A stretch of 64,000 nucleotides of DNA from Roseibacillus persicicus (GTDB taxonomy: Bacteria; Verrucomicrobiota; Verrucomicrobiia; Verrucomicrobiales; Akkermansiaceae): positions 62,001-126,000 of the forward strand of contig NZ_BMXI01000011.1 in the NCBI RefSeq assembly GCF_014651675.1, written 5' to 3'. The position numbers and the translations under genes were made by a program. Positions 54,942-64,000 of the stretch are shown piece after piece. Under the pieces are notes generated by a model. It was not told the origin of the DNA and searched no databases. It worked only from the letters and a program-made list of their open reading frames with translations. Positions within the stretch are counted from its first letter, which is position 1. Each line of letters opens with the position of its first letter.

Positions 54942-54987
54942 GTGGAGGGAGAGGAGGAAAGAGTAAAAACCCAAGATTCTCCGAGTT

Positions 54988-55019
54988 CATGAAACGTTTC
55001 ATGTTGAGACTCGGTCTCA
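54988..55019. promoter_or_regulatory. Two adjacent palindromes upstream of the act operon
   Basis: CATGAAACGTTTCATG (54988-55003) is a perfect 16-bp palindrome, and TGAGAC-TCG-GTCTCA (55005-55019) is a 6-3-6 inverted repeat directly beside it. They lie about 170-200 bp before actA. Their sequences differ from the TGTGA-type sites nearer the gene, so they may bind a second regulator. Confidence 0.5.
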
Positions 55020-55120
55020 GTGTCGCACTTTTTCTTAAAAAGCAGTTGCACGAAGTATCGATTGAGTTTTAGACCCACTCCGCAGCGCGCAAATCCTCCG
55101 GTTTTCGAGCTGTCACAGAC

Positions 55121-55165
55121 TTTGTGAAAAATTTCACAAACTGAGCTTGTGAAATTTTTCACAAG
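55121..55165. promoter_or_regulatory. Two perfect CRP/FNR-class palindromes before actA
   Basis: TTTGTGAAAAATTTCACAAA (55121-55140) and CTTGTGAAATTTTTCACAAG (55146-55165) are each perfect 9-2-9 inverted repeats containing the CRP consensus TGTGA-N6-TCACA. Their centres are 25 bp apart. The second ends 20 bp before the actA ATG, so binding would overlap or follow the promoter (repression) unless transcription starts very close to the gene. The regulator is inferred to be of the CRP/FNR superfamily; none is in the window. Confidence 0.75.
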
Positions 55166-55185
55166 CTCCTAACCTCACCTCGTCC

Positions 55186-55914
55186 ATGGCGAATTTCTTT
55201 CCTCGTTGGTCTAATTTTACACCACTCAAACTTGCGATTTGCCTTGGGGCTATCGGATTTGGAGTGACGTTCGTGTTTGCGGTCTACTCAGGGCCTCAGT
55301 CACAGCGGGTCGGATACCAACCCACCCAACCAATCCCTTACAGTCACGAGATTCACGTGAATCAATTGGGGATGGATTGTCGCTACTGTCACAGCTTCGT
55401 GGAGCACGGTTCTCAGGCCAACGTGCCGTCGGCAAATGTCTGTTGGAACTGTCATGGTCCAAACAAGGTGCAGTCGGATAATCCCAAGTTGTCTCCACTT
55501 TATGCGGCAATGGGAATCGATCAGGCGACTGGTGCTGAGATGACGCCTGTGCCTCTTGAGTGGGTTCGGGTTCACAAGGCTCCTGACTATGTTTACTTTA
55601 ATCACTCGGCGCACGTGAATCGTGGGGTGTCCTGTCAGAGTTGTCACGGTGACGTGAATAACATGAAGGTGGTTCATCACGAGGAATCGCTCACGATGGG
55701 ATGGTGTCTCGATTGTCACCGGAATCCCGAGGAGCATCTTCGTCCGATTGAGGAGGTCACCAACCTCGATTACGATGTTGAGGAATATTTGAAGGCCAAT
55801 CCCATCAAGGATGCGGAAGGTAATGCAATTGAAACCCAGACTGAATTCGGGGCATTCCTGAAAGCTCACTGGAACGTCAAGCCCAAGGAGAGCTGTGCCA
55901 CCTGTCACCGATAA
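55186..55914 (+). CDS. actA: Alternative complex III subunit ActA, pentahaem cytochrome c
   Basis: 242 residues with an N-terminal membrane anchor (about 15-36) and five CxxCH haem sites: CRYCH, CWNCH, CQSCH, CLDCH and, at the very C-terminus, CATCH. Extra His residues ('YSHEIHV', 'FNHSAHV', 'VVHHEE') would serve as distal ligands. Member of the cytochrome c7/c3-like ActA family of the quinol:electron acceptor oxidoreductase. First gene of the operon, 19 bp before actB; preceded by CRP-type sites. Confidence 0.95.
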   Translation: MANFFPRWSNFTPLKLAICLGAIGFGVTFVFAVYSGPQSQRVGYQPTQPIPYSHEIHVNQLGMDCRYCHSFVEHGSQANVPSANVCWNCHGPNKVQSDNPKLSPLYAAMGIDQATGAEMTPVPLEWVRVHKAPDYVYFNHSAHVNRGVSCQSCHGDVNNMKVVHHEESLTMGWCLDCHRNPEEHLRPIEEVTNLDYDVEEYLKANPIKDAEGNAIETQTEFGAFLKAHWNVKPKESCATCHR

Positions 55915-55932
55915 ATAGAAATTTCGTCTGAG

Positions 55933-58900
55933 ATGAGTAAACGTGTTTGGAATCATCCCGAAGTGCCTGCTGGCGAATCTGCAACGCAGGTTTGGCGTAG
56001 CCCGGGCGAGTTGGAAGGCAACCCTTTGTTTCAGGATTGGCTGGAGCGTGAGTTTCCCGAGGGAGGGGAGTTGACGAAGGAGGAGCAGGAGCTTTCCCGT
56101 CGTAATTTTGTCAAGTTGATGGGGGCTTCTTCGGCCCTTGCGGGGTTGGGACTGGCATCTTGTCGGCGTCCAGAAACCTACATCGTTCCTTATTCCAATG
56201 CGCCAGAGTGGATTATTCCCGGTAAGGCCCTTTTCTATGCCACCGCGATGCCTCGTCCAACCGGTGCGGTGCCACTATTGGTGACGTCCTACGAAGGACG
56301 TCCCACGAAGGTGGAGCCGAACACGGATCATCCTGAATCGAGCGGGACCGATGCTTTCACACAGGCTTCAATTCTCAATCTCTACGATCCATTTCGTTCA
56401 AAAGAAGTTCTTCGTCAGGGTAAGAAGGCGACTCGAGCCGAGCTTGATGCGGCCCTCAAAGATTTCAGTGCTCAAGCGGGCAAAGTTGGGTTCGTTTTCG
56501 GAGAAGACGACAGTCCGACCAGAACGCGTCTGATTGGAGAGCTCAAGAAAAAGTTCCCTGGAGCCAAGGCTTACCGTTACGAGACTCTGGAAAGCCATGC
56601 CTCTGAAGAGGTTCTGGGTGACGGGGTTAAGATGGTGGTCGATTTCGCTAAGGCGGACCGCATTCTTTCCTTTGACTGCGATTTCACTTCCTTGGACCAA
56701 GTCGGACCAGTGAAGCCCTTCTTTGACCGTCGCCAAGGCGGCTCCCACGACGGAGGCAAGCTTTATGGTCATGACCTCGACCCAAAGAAGATGAACCGTC
56801 TTTATCAGGTCGAGGCAGCTTACTCTCTCACTGGAGGAGTCGCTGACCACCGTTTGCGGACTGCACCGAGTCAGATCATCAAGGTGGCCGCTGCGATTGC
56901 AACCGCGCTCGAGGTGTCTGGTGCGAATACCAAGCTCGAAGGAGATGACGCCAAGTGGGTTGAGGAGTGCGCAAATGACCTCAAAGCTCACGCTGGCAAG
57001 TCAGTTATCCTCGCGGGCAATCGCCACTCCAAAGAGTTGCACGAGTTGGTTGCCGCAATGAATGCCAAGTTGGGCAATGTGGGAGGGGATAAGCCAGCCT
57101 CTCTGGTTCAAACCGGCAACAAGGGACTTGCTGGTCTCACTGAGTTGGCCGCGGATTTGGAATCGGGCGCGATTGAGAACCTCGTTCTTCTAACTCCATC
57201 CAATCCCGTCTACGACGCTCCGGCTGACTTCAATTTCAAGGAACTCCTCGGGAAGGCCAAGACCTCCATTCATTGGGGACTTCGCACCGATGCAACTGCT
57301 TATGCCGCAACTTGGCACGTGCCGGCTGCTCATTATCTGGAGAGCTGGGGAGATGCCAAGACTGCCAAAGGAACCCACGCGCTTTTGCAGCCGCTCATTC
57401 TTCCTCTCTATGATGGAATCGGAGAGTTGGACCTTTTGAGCGCCTTCCTCAATGGGGGAGAGTTGAAGCTGGGTGACGAGCAGACACCTTCTGCTGGCTA
57501 CGACGAGGTTCGCAAGACTTTCGAGATGGCAGCGGGTAAGGACGTTTCCGCTTGGTCGAAGGCCTTGCAGTTTGGTTTCATTGAAGCCTCTTATCCTGAA
57601 GTGGCTCTTCCTCAGGTTGCGCCCAAGCCCGGCGCTTCTCTGGAAGCTCCTGCGCCTACCAAAGACTCGTTGGACGTGATTTTCGCGGCCGATGCTTCAG
57701 TCTGGGATGGCCGATACATTGACAACTCCTGGTTGCAAGAGGCTCCAGACCCCATTTCCAAGCTGACTTGGGACAATGTGGCGTATATTTCTCCCAAAAC
57801 TGCCGATTCTTTGGGCATTTCGAAGGAACTGATTGAGCTTGAGCCAATCAATAACGTTGCTGGTATCGACGTTAAAAATGCTCCTCGACCAGAAATTGGA
57901 GAAGGGGAAAAGGCCCGGGCCTACATGATCGATGTCACTCTGGGTGAGAAAACTCTCAAGATTCCAGTTCTTGTTTCCTTCGGTCTTGCCGAAAACACCA
58001 TCGTTCTTCCGGTTGGATATGGCCAAGCTGCTGATGATGGACGCTCTGCCGCCATCAAGTTCGATAGCTCCAAGCCCACAGTTGGATTCGTGGGGTTGAA
58101 CACGGGTTTCAATGTCTATCCTCTTCGCACAAGCGATGGCTCGTTCGTTCAAGGAGGAGCGAAGGTTGGGACGAATACCGGTCGCTACAATGTTTCGCTC
58201 ACTCAAGAGCACCACGCCATGTATGGACGTGCGCTTGCCCGTGAGATTTCGACTGCTCCAGTCGAAAGCCATGGACACGAGGTTCCCTTCAAGGACCAGG
58301 TCAAGAAGGTGAGCAAGCAGGGAATGGATTCCCACATGCCGCCCAATAAGTCGATTTACAAACCAAACGACACCGAGGGTAAGCCTCTCATTTCCGATGA
58401 CCGCCACCAGTGGGCAATGGCCATCGACCTGAATACTTGCATGGGTTGCAACGCCTGTCTGGTTGCTTGTCAGTCCGAGAACAATATTCCGGTTGTTGGT
58501 AAAGAGCAGGTGGCCAAAGGCCGCGAGATGCACTGGATTCGGATGGACCGCTACTATGCCGCCGCGCCTGACGGTAACGAGGACAATCCGGAAATGATTC
58601 CTCAGCCGGTTGCTTGTGTGCAGTGCGAACTGGCTCCTTGCGAAACAGTGTGCCCGGTGAATGCAACTGTTCACAACGAAGAGGGGCTCAATGTGATGGC
58701 TTACAACCGCTGTATCGGCACTCGTTACTGCGCGAACAATTGTCCTTACAAGGCGCGCCGCTTCAATTTCTTCGATTACAACAAGCGTAATCCGTTGGTT
58801 GAGAAGAATCTTTATAAAGGTCCATGGGGTGAGAAGCAGGTTGGCGATTCCCGTCACCTGCAGCGGAACCCGAACGTGTCCGTCCGGATGCGGGGGGTGA

Positions 58901-59271
58901 TGGAGAAGTGCACCTACTGCGTGCAGCGTCTTGAAAATGCGAAAATCAAGAAGAAGCAAATCACCCGCAAGAAATCTCTCGGGATGGCTTCGACTGAGGT
59001 GAAAGTTTCAGCAGAAGATTTGCGCATCAAAGTCGATTCCGTGAAGACCGCCTGTCAGGACGCTTGTCCCGCCGGAGCGATTACCTTTGGGAACAAGCTG
59101 GACGGCAACAAGTCCGCCATGGTTCGCGCCAAGGAATCAGCACGCAACTACGACCTTTTGAACTATATCGGCACCCTGCCACGGACCAGTTACCTGGCGC
59201 GGGTGAAGAATCCTAATCCTACGATGCCCGACGCGAAGAGCGTGGGACGGGCCACCATTAACATTCACTAA
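55933..59271 (+). CDS. actB: Alternative complex III subunit ActB (molybdopterin-oxidoreductase-like plus Fe-S domain)
   Basis: 1112 residues. A twin-arginine-like segment (SRRNFVKLMGASSALAGLGL) at about 55-75 suggests Tat export. Residues ~80-780 resemble the large molybdopterin oxidoreductase fold, which in ActB lacks the cofactor. The C-terminal ~280 residues are a ferredoxin-type domain with four Fe-S clusters' Cys sets: CMGCNACLVAC (~836), CVQCELAPCETVCP (~895), CIGTRYCANNCP (~927), CTYC (~995) and CQDACP (~1041). It relays electrons from quinol in ActC to ActA/ActE haems. Confidence 0.95.
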   Translation: MSKRVWNHPEVPAGESATQVWRSPGELEGNPLFQDWLEREFPEGGELTKEEQELSRRNFVKLMGASSALAGLGLASCRRPETYIVPYSNAPEWIIPGKALFYATAMPRPTGAVPLLVTSYEGRPTKVEPNTDHPESSGTDAFTQASILNLYDPFRSKEVLRQGKKATRAELDAALKDFSAQAGKVGFVFGEDDSPTRTRLIGELKKKFPGAKAYRYETLESHASEEVLGDGVKMVVDFAKADRILSFDCDFTSLDQVGPVKPFFDRRQGGSHDGGKLYGHDLDPKKMNRLYQVEAAYSLTGGVADHRLRTAPSQIIKVAAAIATALEVSGANTKLEGDDAKWVEECANDLKAHAGKSVILAGNRHSKELHELVAAMNAKLGNVGGDKPASLVQTGNKGLAGLTELAADLESGAIENLVLLTPSNPVYDAPADFNFKELLGKAKTSIHWGLRTDATAYAATWHVPAAHYLESWGDAKTAKGTHALLQPLILPLYDGIGELDLLSAFLNGGELKLGDEQTPSAGYDEVRKTFEMAAGKDVSAWSKALQFGFIEASYPEVALPQVAPKPGASLEAPAPTKDSLDVIFAADASVWDGRYIDNSWLQEAPDPISKLTWDNVAYISPKTADSLGISKELIELEPINNVAGIDVKNAPRPEIGEGEKARAYMIDVTLGEKTLKIPVLVSFGLAENTIVLPVGYGQAADDGRSAAIKFDSSKPTVGFVGLNTGFNVYPLRTSDGSFVQGGAKVGTNTGRYNVSLTQEHHAMYGRALAREISTAPVESHGHEVPFKDQVKKVSKQGMDSHMPPNKSIYKPNDTEGKPLISDDRHQWAMAIDLNTCMGCNACLVACQSENNIPVVGKEQVAKGREMHWIRMDRYYAAAPDGNEDNPEMIPQPVACVQCELAPCETVCPVNATVHNEEGLNVMAYNRCIGTRYCANNCPYKARRFNFFDYNKRNPLVEKNLYKGPWGEKQVGDSRHLQRNPNVSVRMRGVMEKCTYCVQRLENAKIKKKQITRKKSLGMASTEVKVSAEDLRIKVDSVKTACQDACPAGAITFGNKLDGNKSAMVRAKESARNYDLLNYIGTLPRTSYLARVKNPNPTMPDAKSVGRATINIH

Positions 59272-59277
59272 TAGGGC

Positions 59278-60767
<1,490 letters not shown>

Positions 60768-60768
<1 letters not shown>

Positions 60769-61322
60769 TGAGCACTACGGTAAAACGAGTTTACGGTTAC
60801 CTGGCTGAGTTCGAGAGCGCCTCGAAACTCTACAAGGCAGCAGAAAAGGTTCGCGATGCGGGCTTCGAGAAGTGGGATTGTCACTCTTCTTATCCGATTC
60901 ATGGCCTCGATGCCGCGATGGGGATCAAGCGGTCAATTTTGCCCTATTTTGTCTTTTTTGGAGGACTAACTGGTTTCCTCACTGCTTTGACCCTCGCCTA
61001 TGTCACCCAAGTGGAAATCTATCCCACCGTGGTGCAGGGCAAGCCTGCCAACTTTTTCACAGTTCCGGCTTTCTTCCCGATTATGTTCGAGTTGACCGTT
61101 CTCTTTTCAGGATTCACCACGCTTTTTGGACTTCTGGGACTGATGCAGTTGCCACGTCTCAATCACCCTTTGTTCGCCAGTAAGCAGTTTGCCCGTGTGA
61201 CCGACGATGGATTCTTCATTTCCATCGAAGCCCGCGACCCCAAGTTTTCAGCTGAGGGAACCAAGTCTCTCCTCGCTGAGATTGGCGGAGCCAATATCGA
61301 ACTGGTCGAAGACGAAAACTAA
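60768..61322 (+). CDS. actD: Alternative complex III subunit ActD (DUF3341)
   Basis: 184 residues. Soluble N-terminus ('VYGYLAEFESASKLYKAAEKVRDAGFEKWDCHSSYPIHGLDAAMG'), then two membrane helices (about 60-82 and 100-125) and a short C-terminal cytoplasmic domain. This is the DUF3341 pattern found in every Act operon; it helps hold ActC and ActF together. Starts at the last base of actC. Confidence 0.94.
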
Positions 61323-61331
61323 GCACAAGTC

Positions 61332-61997
61332 ATGCTCAAATATTTCTTCATAGTCTATGCGTTCGTCGCCTTGGCCATCCTGGGAATCTTCGGAATCCCC
61401 GGCTCCAAGTTCGAGCGTCCTCCATTCCGTCTTTTTCCTGATATGGATGAGCAGGATAAGGTTAAGGGTCAGCAGCCCAGCGATTTCTTCGCCGATGGCA
61501 AAGGCTCCCGCCTTCCTGCACCTGGCACCGTTCCTAATTCCGGGGACAATGGCGAGTTTTCAGTGGATTTCGGTGCGGGACGCACCGGCTACTTCTACAC
61601 TGGCATCACCGAAGGTTATTACGGCACTGGGATGCCAACCGAGTTGGAACTCACTCCCGAAGCAGCTGAAGCATTTCTTGCTCGTGGTGAGGATCGTTAC
61701 GGAATCTTCTGCGCGATTTGCCACGGGGCTTCTGGAGACGGGCAAGGCACAGTGTCCAAACTGGGGCTAGCCGGAGTGCGTAACTTGCACGAGACCGGCG
61801 AAGCAGGTTTCGACCCTGCCAATTATCCGGATGGAAAAATGTTTGAAGTCATTACCCACGGCAAAGGCCAGATGGGTGCCTATGGGATGAATATTCCCGT
61901 GGAAGACCGCTGGGCGATTATTGCCTATGTGCGTGCGATGCAAGAGGCTCGCGAAGTTTCTAAAGAAGATTTGGCTCAGAAAGGGGAGGGACAGTAA
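61332..61997 (+). CDS. actE: Alternative complex III subunit ActE, monohaem cytochrome c
   Basis: 221 residues with an N-terminal hydrophobic anchor ('FFIVYAFVALAILGIFGIPG') and one haem c site CAICH (C127, C130, H131). A Met ligand is likely in 'KGQMGAYGMNIP'. Homologous to the mono-haem subunit that passes electrons to the terminal oxidase. Its stop overlaps the actF start by one base. Confidence 0.93.
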   Translation: MLKYFFIVYAFVALAILGIFGIPGSKFERPPFRLFPDMDEQDKVKGQQPSDFFADGKGSRLPAPGTVPNSGDNGEFSVDFGAGRTGYFYTGITEGYYGTGMPTELELTPEAAEAFLARGEDRYGIFCAICHGASGDGQGTVSKLGLAGVRNLHETGEAGFDPANYPDGKMFEVITHGKGQMGAYGMNIPVEDRWAIIAYVRAMQEAREVSKEDLAQKGEGQ

Positions 61998-63337
61998 TGG
62001 GACATAGAGTAACATCCGCGGATATTCCGGTTAACGGCGAGCAACTGCCGAAGAGCAAGGTTCAAATAGTGATGTTCTTCACTGGGGCTATCGCTCTATT
62101 GGGACTGATTACCAGTGCGATTTTTCTCTGGGGCAACCCCGAGAAGGCGAGCGAGCTGAAGGGCAACTATTCATTCTCTTGGCTCTTTGCCGTCTTCTAC
62201 TTTTTCACCATCGCTCTTGGTGGTTGCTTTTGGACTCTTCTTCACAATGTTTCGAACTCCGGATGGGGGACCTCTATTCGTCGTTTGATGGAGAATGTTG
62301 GATTCGTTTTCCCATTCATCTTTGTGTTTGCGATTCCTTTGCTCTTCCCAAGCGTTCAGGCCTACCTCTTCGAATGGATGACTGAGCATCGTGACGCTAT
62401 TTCCGAGGCGAGTGACAAGTCTGCACCGATTAAGGATATTCTCAACGAGCGTGGTCACCAACACGACGGTCTGCTGGCGAACAAGGCATGGTATATGAAC
62501 CTTGAGTTCTGGCATGGTCGGTTTCTCGTCTTTTTCCTCGGTCTGAGCTTCGTCATTTGGAAGCTGCGCAAGCTCTCCGTCGACCAAGACACGTGCACCT
62601 CACCGGGCACAACCCGTCTCTTCAAGGCTCGTGCCATGTCTTCATGGGGGATCGCGGTCTTTGCGGTGACCTTAACTTTCATCGCTGTCGACTGGGTGAT
62701 GGGCCTCGATTACACTTGGTTTTCCACCATGTGGGGAGTTTACGTCTTCGCTGGAAGCGCCTTGAACTCGATGGCAGTCATCGTCATTGTTAGTATCCTT
62801 CTGCGCAAAGCTGGCTATCTGAAGAAAGTGGTTGGCCCCGAGCATGACCATTTGATGGGTAAGCTCATGTTCGCCTTCACGATCTTCTGGGCTTATATTT
62901 CTTTCTCCCAGTTCTTCCTTTACTGGTATGCCAACGTTACTGAGGAGACTCGTTACTTCATTCTACGGAACACTGAGAACTGGAACATCCTGAGTTACGT
63001 GTTGGTCTTTGGCCACTTCGGTGCTCCTTTCCTTCTCCTCCTTCGTTCCGACGTGAAGAAGAAGAACATCTTCATGCTCATCATGGCGGTCTATCTCTTG
63101 GGGATGCACTTCCTGGATGTCTACCACATGATTATTCCTGAGCGTGGACCTTCCGTGGGCAACATCGTGAACCACGATCCGAAGCTCTGGATGCCCGGTG
63201 CTTGGATTGGAGACATTATTGCCTTCATCATCGTTGGATGTGGCTTCGTCTTCTTCCTTCTTCGTAATCTCACTTCGGTTTCGCTCTATCCGCACCGCGA
63301 TCCCCGCATTCTTGAATCTGCCAACGTTCACAACTAA
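61997..63337 (+). CDS. actF: Alternative complex III subunit ActF, NrfD-like membrane protein
   Basis: 446 residues with about ten membrane helices; paralogue of ActC but usually without a quinol site. Recognisable features are 'WLFAVFYFFTIALGGCFWTLLHNVSNSGWG' near the start and 'MHFLDVYHMIIPE' near 370. Followed directly by a small membrane-protein gene. Confidence 0.93.
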   Translation: MGHRVTSADIPVNGEQLPKSKVQIVMFFTGAIALLGLITSAIFLWGNPEKASELKGNYSFSWLFAVFYFFTIALGGCFWTLLHNVSNSGWGTSIRRLMENVGFVFPFIFVFAIPLLFPSVQAYLFEWMTEHRDAISEASDKSAPIKDILNERGHQHDGLLANKAWYMNLEFWHGRFLVFFLGLSFVIWKLRKLSVDQDTCTSPGTTRLFKARAMSSWGIAVFAVTLTFIAVDWVMGLDYTWFSTMWGVYVFAGSALNSMAVIVIVSILLRKAGYLKKVVGPEHDHLMGKLMFAFTIFWAYISFSQFFLYWYANVTEETRYFILRNTENWNILSYVLVFGHFGAPFLLLLRSDVKKKNIFMLIMAVYLLGMHFLDVYHMIIPERGPSVGNIVNHDPKLWMPGAWIGDIIAFIIVGCGFVFFLLRNLTSVSLYPHRDPRILESANVHN

Positions 63338-63784
63338 ATGTCCGCTACGAACGATACTCCATTAAAGCGTTTTACAGCCTTTTGGGTCGTGCTGGGAGCC
63401 TTCCTGCTCTTTGGCATCATCGCCCTGATTCTGGCTCCTTTGACCAATACTCCTGAAGTCACTGCCGCCGATGAGGCCGGTGCGACCCGCCGACTTGCAA
63501 TTCGCGAGCTGGTTGAGGAGGAGCAAGCCAAGAACCTGGCGATGGTTGAGAATGGAGACAAGATTCAAGCCCCTCCGGCTGAAATCTTTGGAAAGGTCGG
63601 GGCCCAGTTGGCTTCGATCAAGCCCCAGGCCGTGAAAGAGGATCGCTTCCGTGACCCTGCTCTCGTCGCCGAGGAAGCCCCCGCCGAACAGGAGGATGCC
63701 TCAGACGCTCCTGCTGCAACTGAAACCGCCGCGCCAGCCGAATCCGAAGCTGCGCCTGAACCTGCTGATTCTTCCGACCAATAA
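63338..63784 (+). CDS. Small single-pass membrane protein of the act-cox operon, function unknown
   Basis: 148 residues: one membrane helix near the N-terminus ('AFWVVLGAFLLFGIIALILAPL'), a short charged segment, then a ~50-residue tail rich in Ala, Glu and Pro that is probably disordered. It starts at the base after the actF stop and ends 3 bp before the oxidase gene, so it belongs to the operon. It occupies the place where ActG is found in some operons, but I see no clear ActG similarity. It may assist assembly of the Act-oxidase supercomplex. Confidence 0.7.
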   Translation: MSATNDTPLKRFTAFWVVLGAFLLFGIIALILAPLTNTPEVTAADEAGATRRLAIRELVEEEQAKNLAMVENGDKIQAPPAEIFGKVGAQLASIKPQAVKEDRFRDPALVAEEAPAEQEDASDAPAATETAAPAESEAAPEPADSSDQ

Positions 63785-63787
63785 GTC

Positions 63788-64000
63788 ATGTCTGCCACTG
63801 TCCAGAATTCCGATCCCAAGGACGCCAAGTTGCGTGCCGATATCGACCGCTCGCTGCGCCATCCCGTGATGTTTTTCTTCACGAGTGGAGCGCTCTGGCT
63901 GCTGGTCGCGGTGCTGCTCGGTTTTGCTTCATCCTTTAAAAGTCATTCACCTGATTTTCTTGGTGATGCTGCTTGGGCGACCACCGGTCGTCTCTCTCTC
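63788..64000 (+). CDS. Probable cbb3-type cytochrome c oxidase subunit I, 3' end outside window
   Basis: First 71 codons of a gene running off the window. The product begins with a soluble stretch containing 'DIDRSLRHPVMFFFTSGALWLLVAVLLGF' (first membrane helix), then 'FLGDAAWATTGRLS', like the N-terminus of CcoN-type haem-copper oxidase subunit I found next to Act operons. The haem- and copper-binding His lie outside. A different oxidase subunit cannot be fully excluded. Confidence 0.7.
   Translation, partial: MSATVQNSDPKDAKLRADIDRSLRHPVMFFFTSGALWLLVAVLLGFASSFKSHSPDFLGDAAWATTGRLSL

Overview
The window (about 64 kb, moderately GC-rich, genes closely packed on both strands) reads as chromosome of an aerobic member of the Verrucomicrobiota, probably marine. 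The pointers are a long GreA/GreB-family protein with a large N-terminal extension, a secreted beta-propeller/cytochrome c protein of the kind common in the Planctomycetes-Verrucomicrobia group, an alternative complex III (Act) operon running into a cbb3-type oxidase gene, weak or absent Shine-Dalgarno sequences before many genes, and a C30 carotenoid cluster of the type expected for pigmented, squalene-rich Verrucomicrobia such as Rubritalea. This assignment is inferred from gene content only; there is no rRNA in the window. I saw no tRNA, CRISPR array, insertion sequence or prophage.

Layout. 1-3.8 kb: end of an NfeD gene, a primary-type sigma factor and the NAD(P)HX repair enzyme. 3.7-10.4 kb: a staphyloxanthin-type C30 carotenoid cluster (crtO, crtQ, crtP, aldehyde dehydrogenase, an exported helical-repeat protein, crtN) without a crtM or hpnCDE gene. 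10.7-13.6 kb: a large secreted propeller-cytochrome protein. 13.7-23.6 kb: an uronate/polysaccharide catabolic locus: Gfo/Idh oxidoreductase, TIM-barrel isomerase and KDPG aldolase on the minus strand; XRE-cupin regulator, GH88-like unsaturated uronyl hydrolase, KduD-like SDR and KDG kinase on the plus strand; and a 1029-residue secreted BNR_4/ulvan-lyase-like propeller protein. The divergent control region has several copies of one operator-like word. 23.7-28.4 kb: HAD phosphatase, TsaD, M48 lipoprotein peptidase and a DUF255-like lipoprotein. 28.5-32.5 kb: a ParA-type ATPase translationally coupled to a Roadblock-like protein, then two secreted proteins of unknown function.

32.5-47.2 kb is mostly housekeeping: CvpA-like membrane protein, aroC, a class D beta-lactamase-like protein, a TIM-barrel protein, panC, two OmpH/Skp chaperones with lpxD, a beta-CASP nuclease, purC, an ECF sigma/membrane anti-sigma/PDZ operon, the GreA-type protein and enolase. 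47.4-54.9 kb: a zinc-ribbon membrane protein, an HD protein, and a TetR-controlled RND efflux system with a visible palindromic operator. 55.2-64 kb: the alternative complex III operon (actA-F plus a small membrane protein), preceded by two perfect CRP/FNR-class palindromes, and the start of a cbb3 oxidase subunit I gene that runs off the window.

How it works together: polysaccharide-derived unsaturated uronates would be hydrolysed, reduced, phosphorylated and cleaved to pyruvate and glyceraldehyde-3-phosphate, feeding glycolysis (enolase) and an aerobic chain in which Act oxidises quinol and passes electrons to the cbb3-type oxidase. The carotenoid cluster would make a glycosylated, acylated C30 carotenoic acid for the membrane.
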